A stretch of DNA of 64,000 nucleotides. It comes from Pseudomonas entomophila (GTDB taxonomy: Bacteria > Pseudomonadota > Gammaproteobacteria > Pseudomonadales > Pseudomonadaceae). Positions 7,299-15,415 of the stretch are shown here, in pieces. The notes beneath the pieces were generated by a model, which worked only from the letters and a program-made list of their open reading frames with translations, did no database searches and was not told the origin of the DNA. The stretch spans positions 41,988-105,987 of the forward strand of contig NZ_JAAMQJ010000012.1 in assembly GCF_013523125.1 (NCBI RefSeq). The letters run 5' to 3'. A program made the translations under genes and the position numbers. Numbering within the stretch: the first letter of the stretch is position 1; each line of letters starts with the position of its first letter.

Positions 7299-8621
7299 AT
7301 GACTCTGCGCACGATCGCAGGGCTAGGCGCCCTATTGTCCCTCGTAATGCCTGGGCTGGCCCTGGCCGAGGACGCCCCCCCTGTTCTGAACTCCGGCGAC
7401 ACCGCCTGGATGCTCACGGCCACGGCCCTGGTGCTGTTCATGACCATCCCGGGGCTGGCGCTGTTCTACGGCGGCATGGTGCGCTCCAAGAACGTGCTGT
7501 CGGTGATGATGCAATGCTTCGCCATCACCGGCCTGATGAGCATTCTGTGGATGGTCTACGGCTACAGCCTGGCCTTCGACACCACCGGCATGGAAAAGGG
7601 CGTGCTCAACGCCAGCTCCTTCGTCGGTGGACTGTCCAAGGCTTTCCTGGCGGGTGTCACGCCCCAGAGCCTGACCGCCTCGTTCCCCGAGCCGGTGTTC
7701 ATCACCTTCCAGATGACCTTCGCCATCATCACCCCCGCGCTGATCGTCGGTGCCTTCGCCGAGCGCATGAAGTTCTCGGCGATGCTGGTGTTCATGACCG
7801 CCTGGTTCACCCTGGTGTATGCGCCCATCGCACACATGGTCTGGGGCGGCGACGGTGCCCTGATGTGGGACTGGGGCGTCCTCGACTTCGCCGGGGGCAC
7901 TGTGGTGCACATCAACGCCGGTATCGCCGGCCTGGTGGCTTGCGTGGTCCTGGGCAAGCGCAAGGGTTTCCCGACCACGCCCATGGCGCCGCACAACCTG
8001 GGCTACACCCTGATGGGCGCCGCCATGCTGTGGATCGGCTGGTTCGGATTCAACGCAGGCTCCGCCGCCGCCGCCAACGGCACGGCTGGCATGGCCATGC
8101 TGGTGACCCAGATCGCCACGGCCGCCGCTGCCCTGAGCTGGATGTTCGCCGAGTGGATCGGCCACGGTAAGCCAAGCGCACTGGGCATCGCGTCCGGGGT
8201 GGTGGCCGGGTTGGTGGCGATCACGCCAGCGGCCGGTACGGTCGGCCCGATGGGCGCCCTGGTGATCGGCCTGGTGTCCGGGGTGGTCTGCTACTTCTGT
8301 GCCACCCGCCTCAAGCGCGCGCTGGGCTACGACGACTCTCTCGATGCCTTCGGTGTGCACGGCGTGGGCGGTATCGTCGGCGCGATCCTTACCGGCGCGT
8401 TCGCAGCCCCCGCGCTGGGCGGTTTCGGCGAGGTGCAGGACATCGCCCTGCAACTGTGGATTCAGACCAAGGGCGTGCTCGTCACCGTGGTCTACACCGC
8501 CGTGGTGACCTACGTGATCCTCAAGGTGGTCGATTGGACGATGGGCCTGCGGGTCAGTGAAGAAGACGAGTCGGTCGGTCTCGACCTGGCTCAGCACAAC
8601 GAGCGTGGCTACAACCTGTAA
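7299..8621 (+). CDS. amtB: Ammonium transporter AmtB
   Basis: Trimeric inner-membrane ammonium channel. The 440-aa product starts with a cleavable signal-like segment (ending ALAEDAPP), followed by about 11 hydrophobic helices, the usual Amt topology. Conserved signatures include GLALFYGGMVRSKN near the start, the AGGTVVHINAG motif and DAFGVHGVGG carrying the pore histidine. It follows glnK in the same operon with a CAGGAG ribosome site, and a strong terminator sits immediately downstream, so the transcript is likely bicistronic. Confidence 0.96.
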   Translation: MTLRTIAGLGALLSLVMPGLALAEDAPPVLNSGDTAWMLTATALVLFMTIPGLALFYGGMVRSKNVLSVMMQCFAITGLMSILWMVYGYSLAFDTTGMEKGVLNASSFVGGLSKAFLAGVTPQSLTASFPEPVFITFQMTFAIITPALIVGAFAERMKFSAMLVFMTAWFTLVYAPIAHMVWGGDGALMWDWGVLDFAGGTVVHINAGIAGLVACVVLGKRKGFPTTPMAPHNLGYTLMGAAMLWIGWFGFNAGSAAAANGTAGMAMLVTQIATAAAALSWMFAEWIGHGKPSALGIASGVVAGLVAITPAAGTVGPMGALVIGLVSGVVCYFCATRLKRALGYDDSLDAFGVHGVGGIVGAILTGAFAAPALGGFGEVQDIALQLWIQTKGVLVTVVYTAVVTYVILKVVDWTMGLRVSEEDESVGLDLAQHNERGYNL

Positions 8622-8641
8622 GCGCACGCAGCGTGTCCATG

Positions 8642-8666
8642 TGCCCGGCTTGCCCGGGCATTTTTT
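8642..8666 (+). terminator. Rho-independent terminator of glnK-amtB
   Basis: TGCCCGG (8642-8648) pairs with CCGGGCA (8654-8660) and is followed by six T residues. Confidence 0.88.
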
Positions 8667-8762
8667 CGTCTGCGATTCGCCAAGCGAAGGCCGTCGAGGT
8701 CGGTCTCGATACGCCTGTCGCGCGCGGCGGAAAACTTACAGCGTGCAGGGCATTTCTGGTGC

Positions 8763-8790
8763 TTTGCTTTTTCTGCGAGCGCGCTAGAAT
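8763..8790 (+). promoter_or_regulatory. Possible promoter for sutA
   Basis: TAGAAT at 8785-8790 is a good -10 element; the best -35 candidates (TTTGCT or TTGCTT) give 15-16-nt spacing. This would leave a long leader of about 270 nt before sutA. Confidence 0.35.
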
Positions 8791-9064
8791 GCGCGCCAAC
8801 GCATGTCATGGCGCGTTGCATGACGCCTCCGTTCCCCTGTCGTTTCGGTCGACACGGTACGGGCAGTGGAGGCGAATGCCGGCCCATGACGTCGAGTTTC
8901 GTCAACGTCCGCCCTTGCGGCGTTGCACCACGACCGCTTCCTGACGAAGCGGTCGACACGACGAAGGCTTGCCGAACGTCCGTGGAATTTTTGCCTGTGG
9001 TCGCCGGTCTACGGCGTCACTGGCTGCAAACTCAATCTGCCTTTCGCATGGCATGGGGAACGAC

Positions 9065-9391
9065 ATGAGCGACGATGATCTGGAAAACGATGACCTCGAA
9101 GTAGGTGATGACGACGAGGCTGATGAGGCCCTCGAAGCGGCGACCGACGAAGGTGCCGAAGACGCAGGCGAAGACGATAGCCCCGCGCCTGCTGCCAAGG
9201 GCAAGGCCAAGGCTGCCGTCTCGGTAGACGACATGCCGAGCCTGGAAGCCAAGCAGAAGGAACGCGATGCCCTGGCCCGCGCCATGGAGGAGTTCCTGTC
9301 GCGTGGCGGCCAGATTCAGGAAGTCGAGGCCAACGTGGTCGCCGACCCGCCCAAGAAGCCGGACAACAAGTACGGCAGCCGTCCTATCTGA
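9065..9391 (+). CDS. sutA: RNA-polymerase-binding transcriptional regulator SutA
   Basis: A 108-aa protein with a very acidic, presumably disordered N-terminus (about residues 2-40, almost all Asp/Glu/Ala), a short central helix (SLEAKQKERDALARAMEEFLSRGG) and a basic C-terminal tail ending NKYGSRPI. This is the architecture of SutA, which binds RNA polymerase and adjusts gene expression in slow-growing pseudomonads. It lies downstream of amtB as in P. aeruginosa. The ATG at 9065 matches the family start MSDDDLE; the open frame extending to 8969 has no family support. Confidence 0.88.
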   Translation: MSDDDLENDDLEVGDDDEADEALEAATDEGAEDAGEDDSPAPAAKGKAKAAVSVDDMPSLEAKQKERDALARAMEEFLSRGGQIQEVEANVVADPPKKPDNKYGSRPI

Positions 9392-9418
9392 TCGACGCCT
9401 TCGGGCCGTCCGTCACCC

Positions 9419-9448
9419 GTGAAAGCGTGCATTCGCCAGCGCTTTCAC
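9419..9448. terminator. Stem-loop after sutA
   Basis: Perfect 9-bp arms GTGAAAGCG (9419-9427) and CGCTTTCAC (9440-9448) between the convergent sutA and yigB genes. No T run follows, so termination activity is uncertain. Confidence 0.5.
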
Positions 9449-9504
9449 GGCAGGCCTTGCATGATCTGAGCAAGCCCCTTTCCTTCTTCGACAGACGCAC
9501 CAGG

Positions 9505-10200
9505 CTACTGCCAGCGTGCCAGGATGTCGTCCAGTTGTGACAAGCAGCGTATTTCGGCATCCGGCACCTGCTCGGCTTGCCAGGGCTTGCCCTGCGGGTT
9601 GAACCACACGGCCTTGAAACCTGCACGTTGTGCGCCGGCGATATCGTCGCGCGGATGATCGCCCACGTGCACGGCGTTCGCCGCGTGCGCATTGCCCCGT
9701 CGCAGTGCCTCCAGAAAGAGCGCCGGATCCGGCTTGCCGATACCCAGGTCCTCGGCGCACAAGGCAAAATCGAAATAATCGGCAAGGCCCAGGCGGCGCA
9801 CATCGGCATTGCCGTTGGTCACCACGCCCAGCGTGTAGCGCTGGCCCAGGCGCTCGAGCATGGGCTGCACCTGCGGAAAGATCTCCAACTGGTGGCGCGC
9901 GTGCAGGAACACTTCGAACGCTTCGTCAGCCAGGGCCTGTGTCTGTGGCTCCGGGTAGTCGAGTGCGCGCAACGCCTGGAACAGCACCTGCCGGCGCAAG
10001 GCGCTGATGCGGTGCCTGAGCCCCGGGTCGGCCTGCACCACGCGCTCGCGGACCGCATGCAGGTGCTCGACCGGCAGCTCACCCAGTGCCGGCGCCTGGG
10101 CTTTGATCCACTCGCGCAGGACGAGTTCTGCACTGGCGATCACGGGCGGTGTGTCCCACAGGGTATCGTCGAGGTCGAAGGTGATCAGCGTGATGCTCAT
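9505..10200 (-). CDS. yigB: HAD-superfamily phosphatase (YigB-like)
   Basis: A 231-aa haloacid-dehalogenase hydrolase. Motif I is FDLDDT (nucleophile Asp9, general acid Asp11), motif II VVTNGN, motif III GIGKPDP with its lysine and motif [10 protein letters not shown]. In E. coli the equivalently placed YigB dephosphorylates FMN and the riboflavin precursor 5-amino-6-ribitylamino-uracil phosphate; that substrate is inferred from position and similarity. The start codon overlaps the xerC stop (ATGA at 10197-10200), indicating translational coupling. It is the last gene of the lptM-lysA-dapF-DUF484-xerC-yigB operon, the same order as in enterobacteria. Confidence 0.85.
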   Translation of the reverse strand: MSITLITFDLDDTLWDTPPVIASAELVLREWIKAQAPALGELPVEHLHAVRERVVQADPGLRHRISALRRQVLFQALRALDYPEPQTQALADEAFEVFLHARHQLEIFPQVQPMLERLGQRYTLGVVTNGNADVRRLGLADYFDFALCAEDLGIGKPDPALFLEALRRGNAHAANAVHVGDHPRDDIAGAQRAGFKAVWFNPQGKPWQAEQVPDAEIRCLSQLDDILARWQ

Positions 10201-11096
10201 GAGTCGGTACCCTTGCTGCGTTTGGCCCTGGGGTGGGCGCTGTCGTACACCGCGGCCAGGTGCTGGAAGTCCAGGTGGGTGTAGATCTGCGTGGTGGTGA
10301 TGTCGGCATGGCCGAGCATCTCCTGCACGGCACGCAGGTCCTGGGAAGACTCCAGCAGGTGGCTGGCGAAAGAATGGCGAAGCATGTGCGGGTGAAGGTG
10401 CTGGCCGAGTTCGCGCTCGCCCACGACCTTGACCCGCACCTGGATGGCTCGGGTGCTCAGGCGGCGACCTTGGCGAGTGATGAACACGGCTCCGTCGAGC
10501 GGGCCGCCAAGGCCGCGTAGTTTCAGCCAGGCCATGAGTGCATCGCGGGCCTTGCGACCTACGGGCAGGACACGGGCCTTGTTGCCCTTGCCGACGACCT
10601 GTACCAAGCCTGCCGGCAGATCGAGGTGATCCAGGTCGAGCCCGGCCAGTTCGGACAATCGCAACCCCGACGAATAGAACAGCTCGAGCATCGCCTGATC
10701 GCGGCGGGCGATGAAGTCGTCGTCGACACCGCCGTCGAGCAATTGTTGGGCACGATCGGTGTCGAGCACTTTGGGCAACCGCCGCTCGCCCTTGGGCGGC
10801 GACAGGCCGTTGGCCGGGTCGTGCTGGCACAGGCCTTCGCGTATCAGGTAGCGGTAGAAGCCGCGCACCGACGACAGCAGGCGTGCCAGGCTGCGCGCGG
10901 ATTGGCCCTGATGGTGCTGACGGGCGATGAAGTGCCGCAGCGATTGGATCTGCAGCGCTGGCCAGTTGTCGATCGCCTGTTCCCTGCAGTGCGCCAGGAC
11001 CTTGAGCAGGTCGCCCCGGTACGCCTGGATCGTGTTGCCCGAGACCTGGCGTTCGTTGCGCAGGTAGGCGCAATAGGCTTCCAGCTGGCGTTCCAT
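10197..11096 (-). CDS. xerC: Tyrosine recombinase XerC
   Basis: Site-specific recombinase that acts with XerD at dif to resolve chromosome dimers. The 299-aa protein has the N-terminal SAM-like core-binding domain and a complete catalytic set: Arg146 (SSGLRLSEL), Lys170, His237 and Arg240 ([10 protein letters not shown]), His263 (LGHADI) and nucleophile Tyr272. Its start overlaps the stop of the DUF484 gene by one base, and its stop overlaps the yigB start by four. The dapF-xerC linkage is conserved across gammaproteobacteria. Confidence 0.95.
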   Translation of the reverse strand: MERQLEAYCAYLRNERQVSGNTIQAYRGDLLKVLAHCREQAIDNWPALQIQSLRHFIARQHHQGQSARSLARLLSSVRGFYRYLIREGLCQHDPANGLSPPKGERRLPKVLDTDRAQQLLDGGVDDDFIARRDQAMLELFYSSGLRLSELAGLDLDHLDLPAGLVQVVGKGNKARVLPVGRKARDALMAWLKLRGLGGPLDGAVFITRQGRRLSTRAIQVRVKVVGERELGQHLHPHMLRHSFASHLLESSQDLRAVQEMLGHADITTTQIYTHLDFQHLAAVYDSAHPRAKRSKGTDS

Positions 11097-11806
11097 CAGC
11101 GCACCGGGCGCAGGGACTGCAGCGAGCGCGCCACGACCCGGCCCAGTACATCGGCAATGTGGTTCAGGAACAGCGTGCCCACCGTGCTCTTGTAGTGTTG
11201 CGGATCGGGGCTGCCGATGGCCAGGACGCCATGCAGCCCGTTGTGATCGAGCGTCGCTACCGCGCTGGAGCCGACCTGCCGGCGCTGGTTCTCGCCGAAC
11301 AGGAAGGTCAGCTCGTGATCGCGCAGGTTGCCGCTGACGGCCTTGCCGCTGCTCAACAGGCCGCCGATGGCCTGCTGCGCTTCGCCCAGGCTGGCCCAGC
11401 GCCCGACCGAGGCCGGGTGCTCGCTGAACAGGATGAGGCTGACGAAGGGCACCTGGAAGTCCTGGCGCAGGCTGTCCTCGACTGTCATTACCACGTCTTC
11501 GAGGTGGCTGGCATCGAGCAGGTCGACGATCAGTCGACGTGTCTTGTCGAACAGCCGGTCGTTGTCACGGGCCACGTCCATCAATTGCGACAGGCGATGA
11601 CGCATCTCGATGTTGCGCTCGCGCAGCAGCTTCAACTGGCGCTCCACCAGCGACACGCTGTCGCCGCGCTGGTGGGGAATGTGCAGGGTGCCCAGCAGCT
11701 CGTCGTGCTCGGCGAAGAAGGTCGGGCGCGCCCGAAGGAAGGCCACCACCGCCTCAGTGTCGAGATCGGAGAGTGCCGTGCTTGAATCCTGGGGCCGATC
11801 GCTCAT
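11096..11806 (-). CDS. DUF484 family protein (GAF-like)
   Basis: A 236-aa protein of the DUF484 family, almost always encoded between dapF and xerC. An N-terminal helical part (about 1-85, with [20 protein letters not shown] as a likely coiled coil) is followed by a GAF-like domain (about 90-230). The molecular role is not established; the fixed location suggests a link to recombination or to the lysine/peptidoglycan precursor operon. Start 11806 (MSDRP) is preferred over an in-frame ATG two codons upstream. The stop overlaps the xerC start (TGATG). Confidence 0.85.
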   Translation of the reverse strand: MSDRPQDSSTALSDLDTEAVVAFLRARPTFFAEHDELLGTLHIPHQRGDSVSLVERQLKLLRERNIEMRHRLSQLMDVARDNDRLFDKTRRLIVDLLDASHLEDVVMTVEDSLRQDFQVPFVSLILFSEHPASVGRWASLGEAQQAIGGLLSSGKAVSGNLRDHELTFLFGENQRRQVGSSAVATLDHNGLHGVLAIGSPDPQHYKSTVGTLFLNHIADVLGRVVARSLQSLRPVR

Positions 11807-11818
11807 GAACATCCTCGC

Positions 11819-12649
11819 TTAAAGTCGAACCTGTCCCTCGTAGACCCGAACCGCCGGCCCGGTCATCATGACCGGCTTGCCGGGGCCGGCCCATTCGATG
11901 CTCAACCGGCCACCGGGCAGGTCGAGCGACACCGGTGAATCCATCCAGCCCTGGCGAATCGCGGCCACCGCCGCCGCACAGGCACCGGTCCCGCAGGCCT
12001 GGGTTTCACCGGCACCACGCTCCCAGACCCGCAACAGCGCCTGATGACGATCGACCACCTGCAGGAAGCCGACGTTCACCCGCTGGGGGAAGCGTGCATG
12101 GTGCTCGATCTTCGGCCCCAGGGTATGCACCGGGGCGCCGTGCACGTCCTCGACCCGCAGCACGGCGTGGGGGTTGCCCATCGACAGCGCCGCGATGTCG
12201 ACCGTCTGGCCGTCCACCTCGAGCGGGTAGCTCAGTGCCTCGGCCGGCGCCTGGAACGGGATGTGGCTCGGGACCAGCCGGGGTGGACCCATGTCGACAC
12301 GCACCTGCCCATCGTTGCGCACGTCGAGCACGATGATGCCGCCCTTGGTTTCCACGCGAATGCGCTTCTTGGCCGTCAAGCGCTTGTCCAGCACGAAGCG
12401 GGCGAAGCAACGGGCGCCATTGCCGCACTGTTCGACTTCGGAGCCGTCGGCGTTGAAGATCCGGTAGCGGAAATCCACCTCCGGGTTGCTCGGCGCCTCG
12501 ACGATCAGCAACTGGTCGAAGCCGATCCCCGTGTGCCGGTCGCCCCATTGCCGGGCGTGCTTGGGCTGGATGTGCGCGTGCTGGCTGACCAGGTCCAAGA
12601 CCATGAAATCGTTCCCCAGCCCGTGCATCTTGGTGAAACGCAGCAGCAT
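11819..12649 (-). CDS. dapF: Diaminopimelate epimerase
   Basis: Converts LL- to meso-diaminopimelate for lysine and peptidoglycan synthesis. The 276-aa product has the family start [11 protein letters not shown] and the two catalytic cysteines, Cys75 in EQCGNGAR and Cys219 in QACGTGA. Start 12649 lies four bases after the lysA stop, giving tight coupling; an upstream in-frame extension into lysA is not plausible. The product is the substrate of LysA, encoded immediately upstream. Confidence 0.96.
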   Translation of the reverse strand: MLLRFTKMHGLGNDFMVLDLVSQHAHIQPKHARQWGDRHTGIGFDQLLIVEAPSNPEVDFRYRIFNADGSEVEQCGNGARCFARFVLDKRLTAKKRIRVETKGGIIVLDVRNDGQVRVDMGPPRLVPSHIPFQAPAEALSYPLEVDGQTVDIAALSMGNPHAVLRVEDVHGAPVHTLGPKIEHHARFPQRVNVGFLQVVDRHQALLRVWERGAGETQACGTGACAAAVAAIRQGWMDSPVSLDLPGGRLSIEWAGPGKPVMMTGPAVRVYEGQVRL

Positions 12650-12653
12650 GGGG

Positions 12654-13901
12654 TCACTCCGGCAACAGGCTTTCGCCCGCGTACAACTCGGCCACGGTTT
12701 CCCGGCGGCGCACTTCATGGGCCTGGTCGGCATCGACCAGGACCTCGGCGCAGCGACCACGGGTGTTGTAGTTGGAACTCATGACGAAGCCATAGGCCCC
12801 GGCCGATTCGACCGCCAGCAGATCGCCTTCGGCCAGGTCCAGCGTCCGCGACTTGGCCAGGAAGTCGCCGGTCTCGCAGATCGGCCCGACCACGTCGTAG
12901 CTGCGGCCCTCGCCACCTCGTGGCTGCACCGGCTTGACGCCCATCCAGGCCTGGTACAGCGCCGGGCGGATCAGGTCGTTCATCGCCGCGTCGACGATGG
13001 CGAAGTCCTTGTGCTCGGTGTGTTTGAGGTACTCGACGCGGGTCAGCAGGACCCCGGCGTTGGCCACGATGTAGCGGCCCGGTTCGAAGACCAGGGCCAG
13101 GTCACGGTCGCCGATGCGCTCGCGGACCGCGTTCACATAGTCGGTGATCAACGGCGGCTGTTCGTCGCTATAGCGCACGCCGACACCGCCGCCCAGGTCC
13201 AGGTGACGCAGGTGGATGCCGCAGTCGGCCAGGCGATCGACCAACACCAGCAGGCGATCGAGCGCGTCGGTGAAAGGCGCGAGCGTGGTCAGTTGCGAAC
13301 CGATGTGACAGTCGACCCCGACCAGTTCCAGGTTCGGCAACTGGGCCGCACGCAGGTAGAGCGCCTCGGCATCGTCGATGGCGATGCCGAACTTGTTTTC
13401 CTTCAGACCGGTGGAGATGTACGGATGGGTACCGGCATCCACGTCCGGATTGACCCGCAGCGAGACCGGTGCACGCACGCCCAGTTCGGCCGCAACGTCC
13501 TGCAGACGCTCGAGTTCGTCGGCCGATTCCACGTTGAAGCAGTGCACGCCGACCTCCAGGGCGCGGCGCATGTCCTGACGCGTCTTGCCGACGCCCGAGA
13601 ACACCACGCGGTCGGCCCGGCCACCGGCGGCCAGTACACGCTCCAGCTCCCCGCCGGACACGATGTCGAACCCTGCGCCCAGACGGGCCAGCACGTTCAG
13701 CACCCCCAGGTTGGAGTTGGCCTTGACCGCGAAGCACACCAGGTGCGAGGTGCCTGCGAGGGCGTCGGTATAGCTGCGGTAGCGCGCTTCGATGTGCGCA
13801 CGCGAATAGACGTAGGTCGGCGTGCCGAACCGGTCGGCGATGGCCGACAGGCTCACGCCCTCCGCGAACAGCGCGCCGTCGCGGTAGTGGAAAGCGTCCA
13901 T
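12654..13901 (-). CDS. lysA: Diaminopimelate decarboxylase
   Basis: PLP-dependent decarboxylase (fold type III) making lysine from meso-diaminopimelate. The 415-aa protein has the PLP lysine in CFAVKANSN (Lys60), the HIGSQL segment, the glycine-rich [11 protein letters not shown] phosphate-binding motif and the C-terminal CETGDFLA catalytic-cysteine segment. Located between lptM (9-nt gap) and dapF in the conserved operon. A large antisense open frame on the plus strand is a shadow of the codon bias. Confidence 0.97.
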   Translation of the reverse strand: MDAFHYRDGALFAEGVSLSAIADRFGTPTYVYSRAHIEARYRSYTDALAGTSHLVCFAVKANSNLGVLNVLARLGAGFDIVSGGELERVLAAGGRADRVVFSGVGKTRQDMRRALEVGVHCFNVESADELERLQDVAAELGVRAPVSLRVNPDVDAGTHPYISTGLKENKFGIAIDDAEALYLRAAQLPNLELVGVDCHIGSQLTTLAPFTDALDRLLVLVDRLADCGIHLRHLDLGGGVGVRYSDEQPPLITDYVNAVRERIGDRDLALVFEPGRYIVANAGVLLTRVEYLKHTEHKDFAIVDAAMNDLIRPALYQAWMGVKPVQPRGGEGRSYDVVGPICETGDFLAKSRTLDLAEGDLLAVESAGAYGFVMSSNYNTRGRCAEVLVDADQAHEVRRRETVAELYAGESLLPE

Positions 13902-13910
13902 GGGAAACCC

Positions 13911-14057
13911 TTATTGGTGCTGATGCTGGTGCGAGGTGTGTGCGTCTTTGCCGTCCTTGCCATCATCTGGCAGGTACAGCGGGCCCTTCTGACCACAGGC
14001 AGAGACGAGGCAGGCAACAGCGACCAGCGCCGCGAGGGAGGAAATCAGGCGCTTCAT
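13911..14057 (-). CDS. lptM: LPS-assembly lipoprotein LptM
   Basis: A 48-aa lipoprotein: hydrophobic signal, lipobox LVSAC (Cys at residue 21), then the [10 protein letters not shown] motif characteristic of LptM/YifL. LptM stabilises the LptD-LptE translocon in E. coli. The C-terminus ends in a His/Gln-rich tail (HTSHQHQHQ). Upstream of lysA in the same operon, as in enterobacteria. The start at 14057 is fixed by the signal peptide; the longer open frame to 14246 is not family-like. Confidence 0.88.
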   Translation of the reverse strand: MKRLISSLAALVAVACLVSACGQKGPLYLPDDGKDGKDAHTSHQHQHQ

Positions 14058-14245
14058 TGGCGAAATCCTTCGAAATAGGCAGTCTTGCGGCCGAGTATAC
14101 CGAGCGGTCGCCTGCTTGCCTATGCGACGACCGGCGCGCCCGACGGGCCAGCGAGCGGGCCCGACACGGTATTCTTTGCAATCGCGACCCAGCGCTCGTA
14201 TCGTGCCCGGCTTGCACCGGTACAGCCATTTTCGAGGTTCATGCA

Positions 14246-14578
14246 ATGAGTTTGAGTGAAGCGCGTTTCCACGACCTGGTCGATGCGACCCAGCAGGCCC
14301 TGGAAGATCTGTTCGACGAAAGCGGCCTCGACCTGGACATGGAAAATTCGGCAGGTGTGCTCACCATCACGTTCGACAACGGCAGCCAGCTGATCTTCAG
14401 TCGCCAGGAGCCTCTGCGCCAGCTGTGGCTGGCCGACCGTTCCGGTGGCTTCCACTTCGATTATGACGAAGAGACCGGCAAGTGGGCGTGCGAGAAGAGC
14501 GAAGAGCTGCTGGGCGAGATGCTCGAGCGCATCGTCTGGGAGCGCAGTGGCGAGAAGCTGGACTTCGACGAGATCTGA
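14246..14578 (+). CDS. cyaY: Iron-sulfur assembly protein CyaY (bacterial frataxin)
   Basis: 110-aa frataxin homologue that modulates IscS-dependent Fe-S assembly. The N-terminal acidic helix ([26 protein letters not shown]) provides the iron-binding ridge, followed by the beta-sheet with [23 protein letters not shown], matching the family. Divergent from lptM. Followed one base later by the DUF1289 gene, suggesting an operon. Confidence 0.93.
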   Translation: MSLSEARFHDLVDATQQALEDLFDESGLDLDMENSAGVLTITFDNGSQLIFSRQEPLRQLWLADRSGGFHFDYDEETGKWACEKSEELLGEMLERIVWERSGEKLDFDEI

Positions 14579-14579
14579 C

Positions 14580-14807
14580 ATGAGTACCGACGCGCGTCCG
14601 CCCAAACCGCTCTACGCCAACGTCAGCCCGGCGGTGAAATCGCCCTGCATCGGCACCTGCCGCCTGGACGCCGAGCGCGTCTGCCTGGGCTGCCATCGCC
14701 CCGTCGAGCACATTCGCGAATGGCGCTCGGCCGACGACCAGCGCCGGCGTCAGATCCACGACCAGGCGCAGGCTCGCGCCGCATCACTGCATTCCGGCCA
14801 GGCTTGA
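14580..14807 (+). CDS. DUF1289 small cysteine-rich protein
   Basis: A 75-aa DUF1289 protein with a CIGTC...CLGC pattern (CxxxC and CxxC, roughly residues 22-40), which looks like a metal or Fe-S binding knuckle. The start lies one base after the cyaY stop, so the two are likely co-translated; adjacency to a frataxin gene makes an Fe-S link attractive, but no function is established for the family. Confidence 0.85.
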   Translation: MSTDARPPKPLYANVSPAVKSPCIGTCRLDAERVCLGCHRPVEHIREWRSADDQRRRQIHDQAQARAASLHSGQA

Positions 14808-14995
14808 GTATTCGGTAGGCTGTGGTAGGGTCGGACTGTCCGGCCTTGCCGAACACCCGTCGACCCCGTTTCGGGGCGTGTCGTCGTGCCGCTCGCCAGC
14901 GAACTGCCTCTCGGCCGTCGCCAGCCCGGCACGGTGATGCAGCCTCGTGCGGGGTTTTGCTTTATTTGCGCGTCAAGAAGGAGCCTGACCCGATC

Positions 14996-15406
14996 ATGAA
15001 TGCTCGACCCTCACTGACCCTGACTCGGCTGGACGTCCAGCGCCTGGAGCGTCTGCTCGAGACCCTCGACGAAACGACGCCTGGGGTACTGGCCCTGCAG
15101 GACGAACTGGACCGCGCCGAGCGGATCGTCGGTGCCGAGCAGGTCCCCGCCGGTGTCGTCACCATGAACTCGCGCGTGCATTGCCGCGAGGAAGCCAGCG
15201 GCAAGGACTACCACCTGACCCTCGTCTACCCGCAAGACGCCGGTGCAGACGGCAACGTCTCGATCCTGGCACCGATCGGCAGCGCCTTGCTGGGCCTGTC
15301 CGTCGGCGACCAGATCGACTGGCCGGCGCCGGCGGGCAAGATCCTCAAGCTGCGGCTGCTGAGCGTCGACTACCAGCCCGAGGCCGCCGGGCACTTCGAT
15401 CGCTGA
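14996..15406 (+). CDS. rnk: Regulator of nucleoside diphosphate kinase
   Basis: 136-aa Rnk, a GreA/GreB-like protein with an N-terminal coiled-coil finger (LTRLDVQRLERLLE to the ALQDELDRAERIV segment) and a C-terminal FKBP-like domain (about 50-136, with LVYPQDADG-type and SILAPIGSALLGLSVGDQIDW motif). It binds RNA polymerase and affects nucleoside-diphosphate kinase and alginate in P. aeruginosa. A clear AAGAAGGAG ribosome site precedes the ATG. Convergent with cyaA, whose stop lies only 9 bases away with no terminator seen. Confidence 0.92.
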   Translation: MNARPSLTLTRLDVQRLERLLETLDETTPGVLALQDELDRAERIVGAEQVPAGVVTMNSRVHCREEASGKDYHLTLVYPQDAGADGNVSILAPIGSALLGLSVGDQIDWPAPAGKILKLRLLSVDYQPEAAGHFDR

Positions 15407-15415
15407 AGGGCGCTG

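Larger units (their letters stand above)
8622..9064. other. amtB terminator plus sutA upstream region
   Basis: 443 nt holding the glnK-amtB terminator, a possible promoter around 8763-8790, and a leader of about 270 nt before sutA. No additional gene is supported. Confidence 0.55.

Noticed and set aside
10201..11157. N-terminal extension of the HAD phosphatase frame through xerC
   Set aside because: The frame is open by chance inside xerC; the family start is the ATG overlapping the xerC stop.
12486..14078. 530-codon plus-strand frame over lysA
   Set aside because: Antisense to a complete diaminopimelate decarboxylase; no family resemblance.
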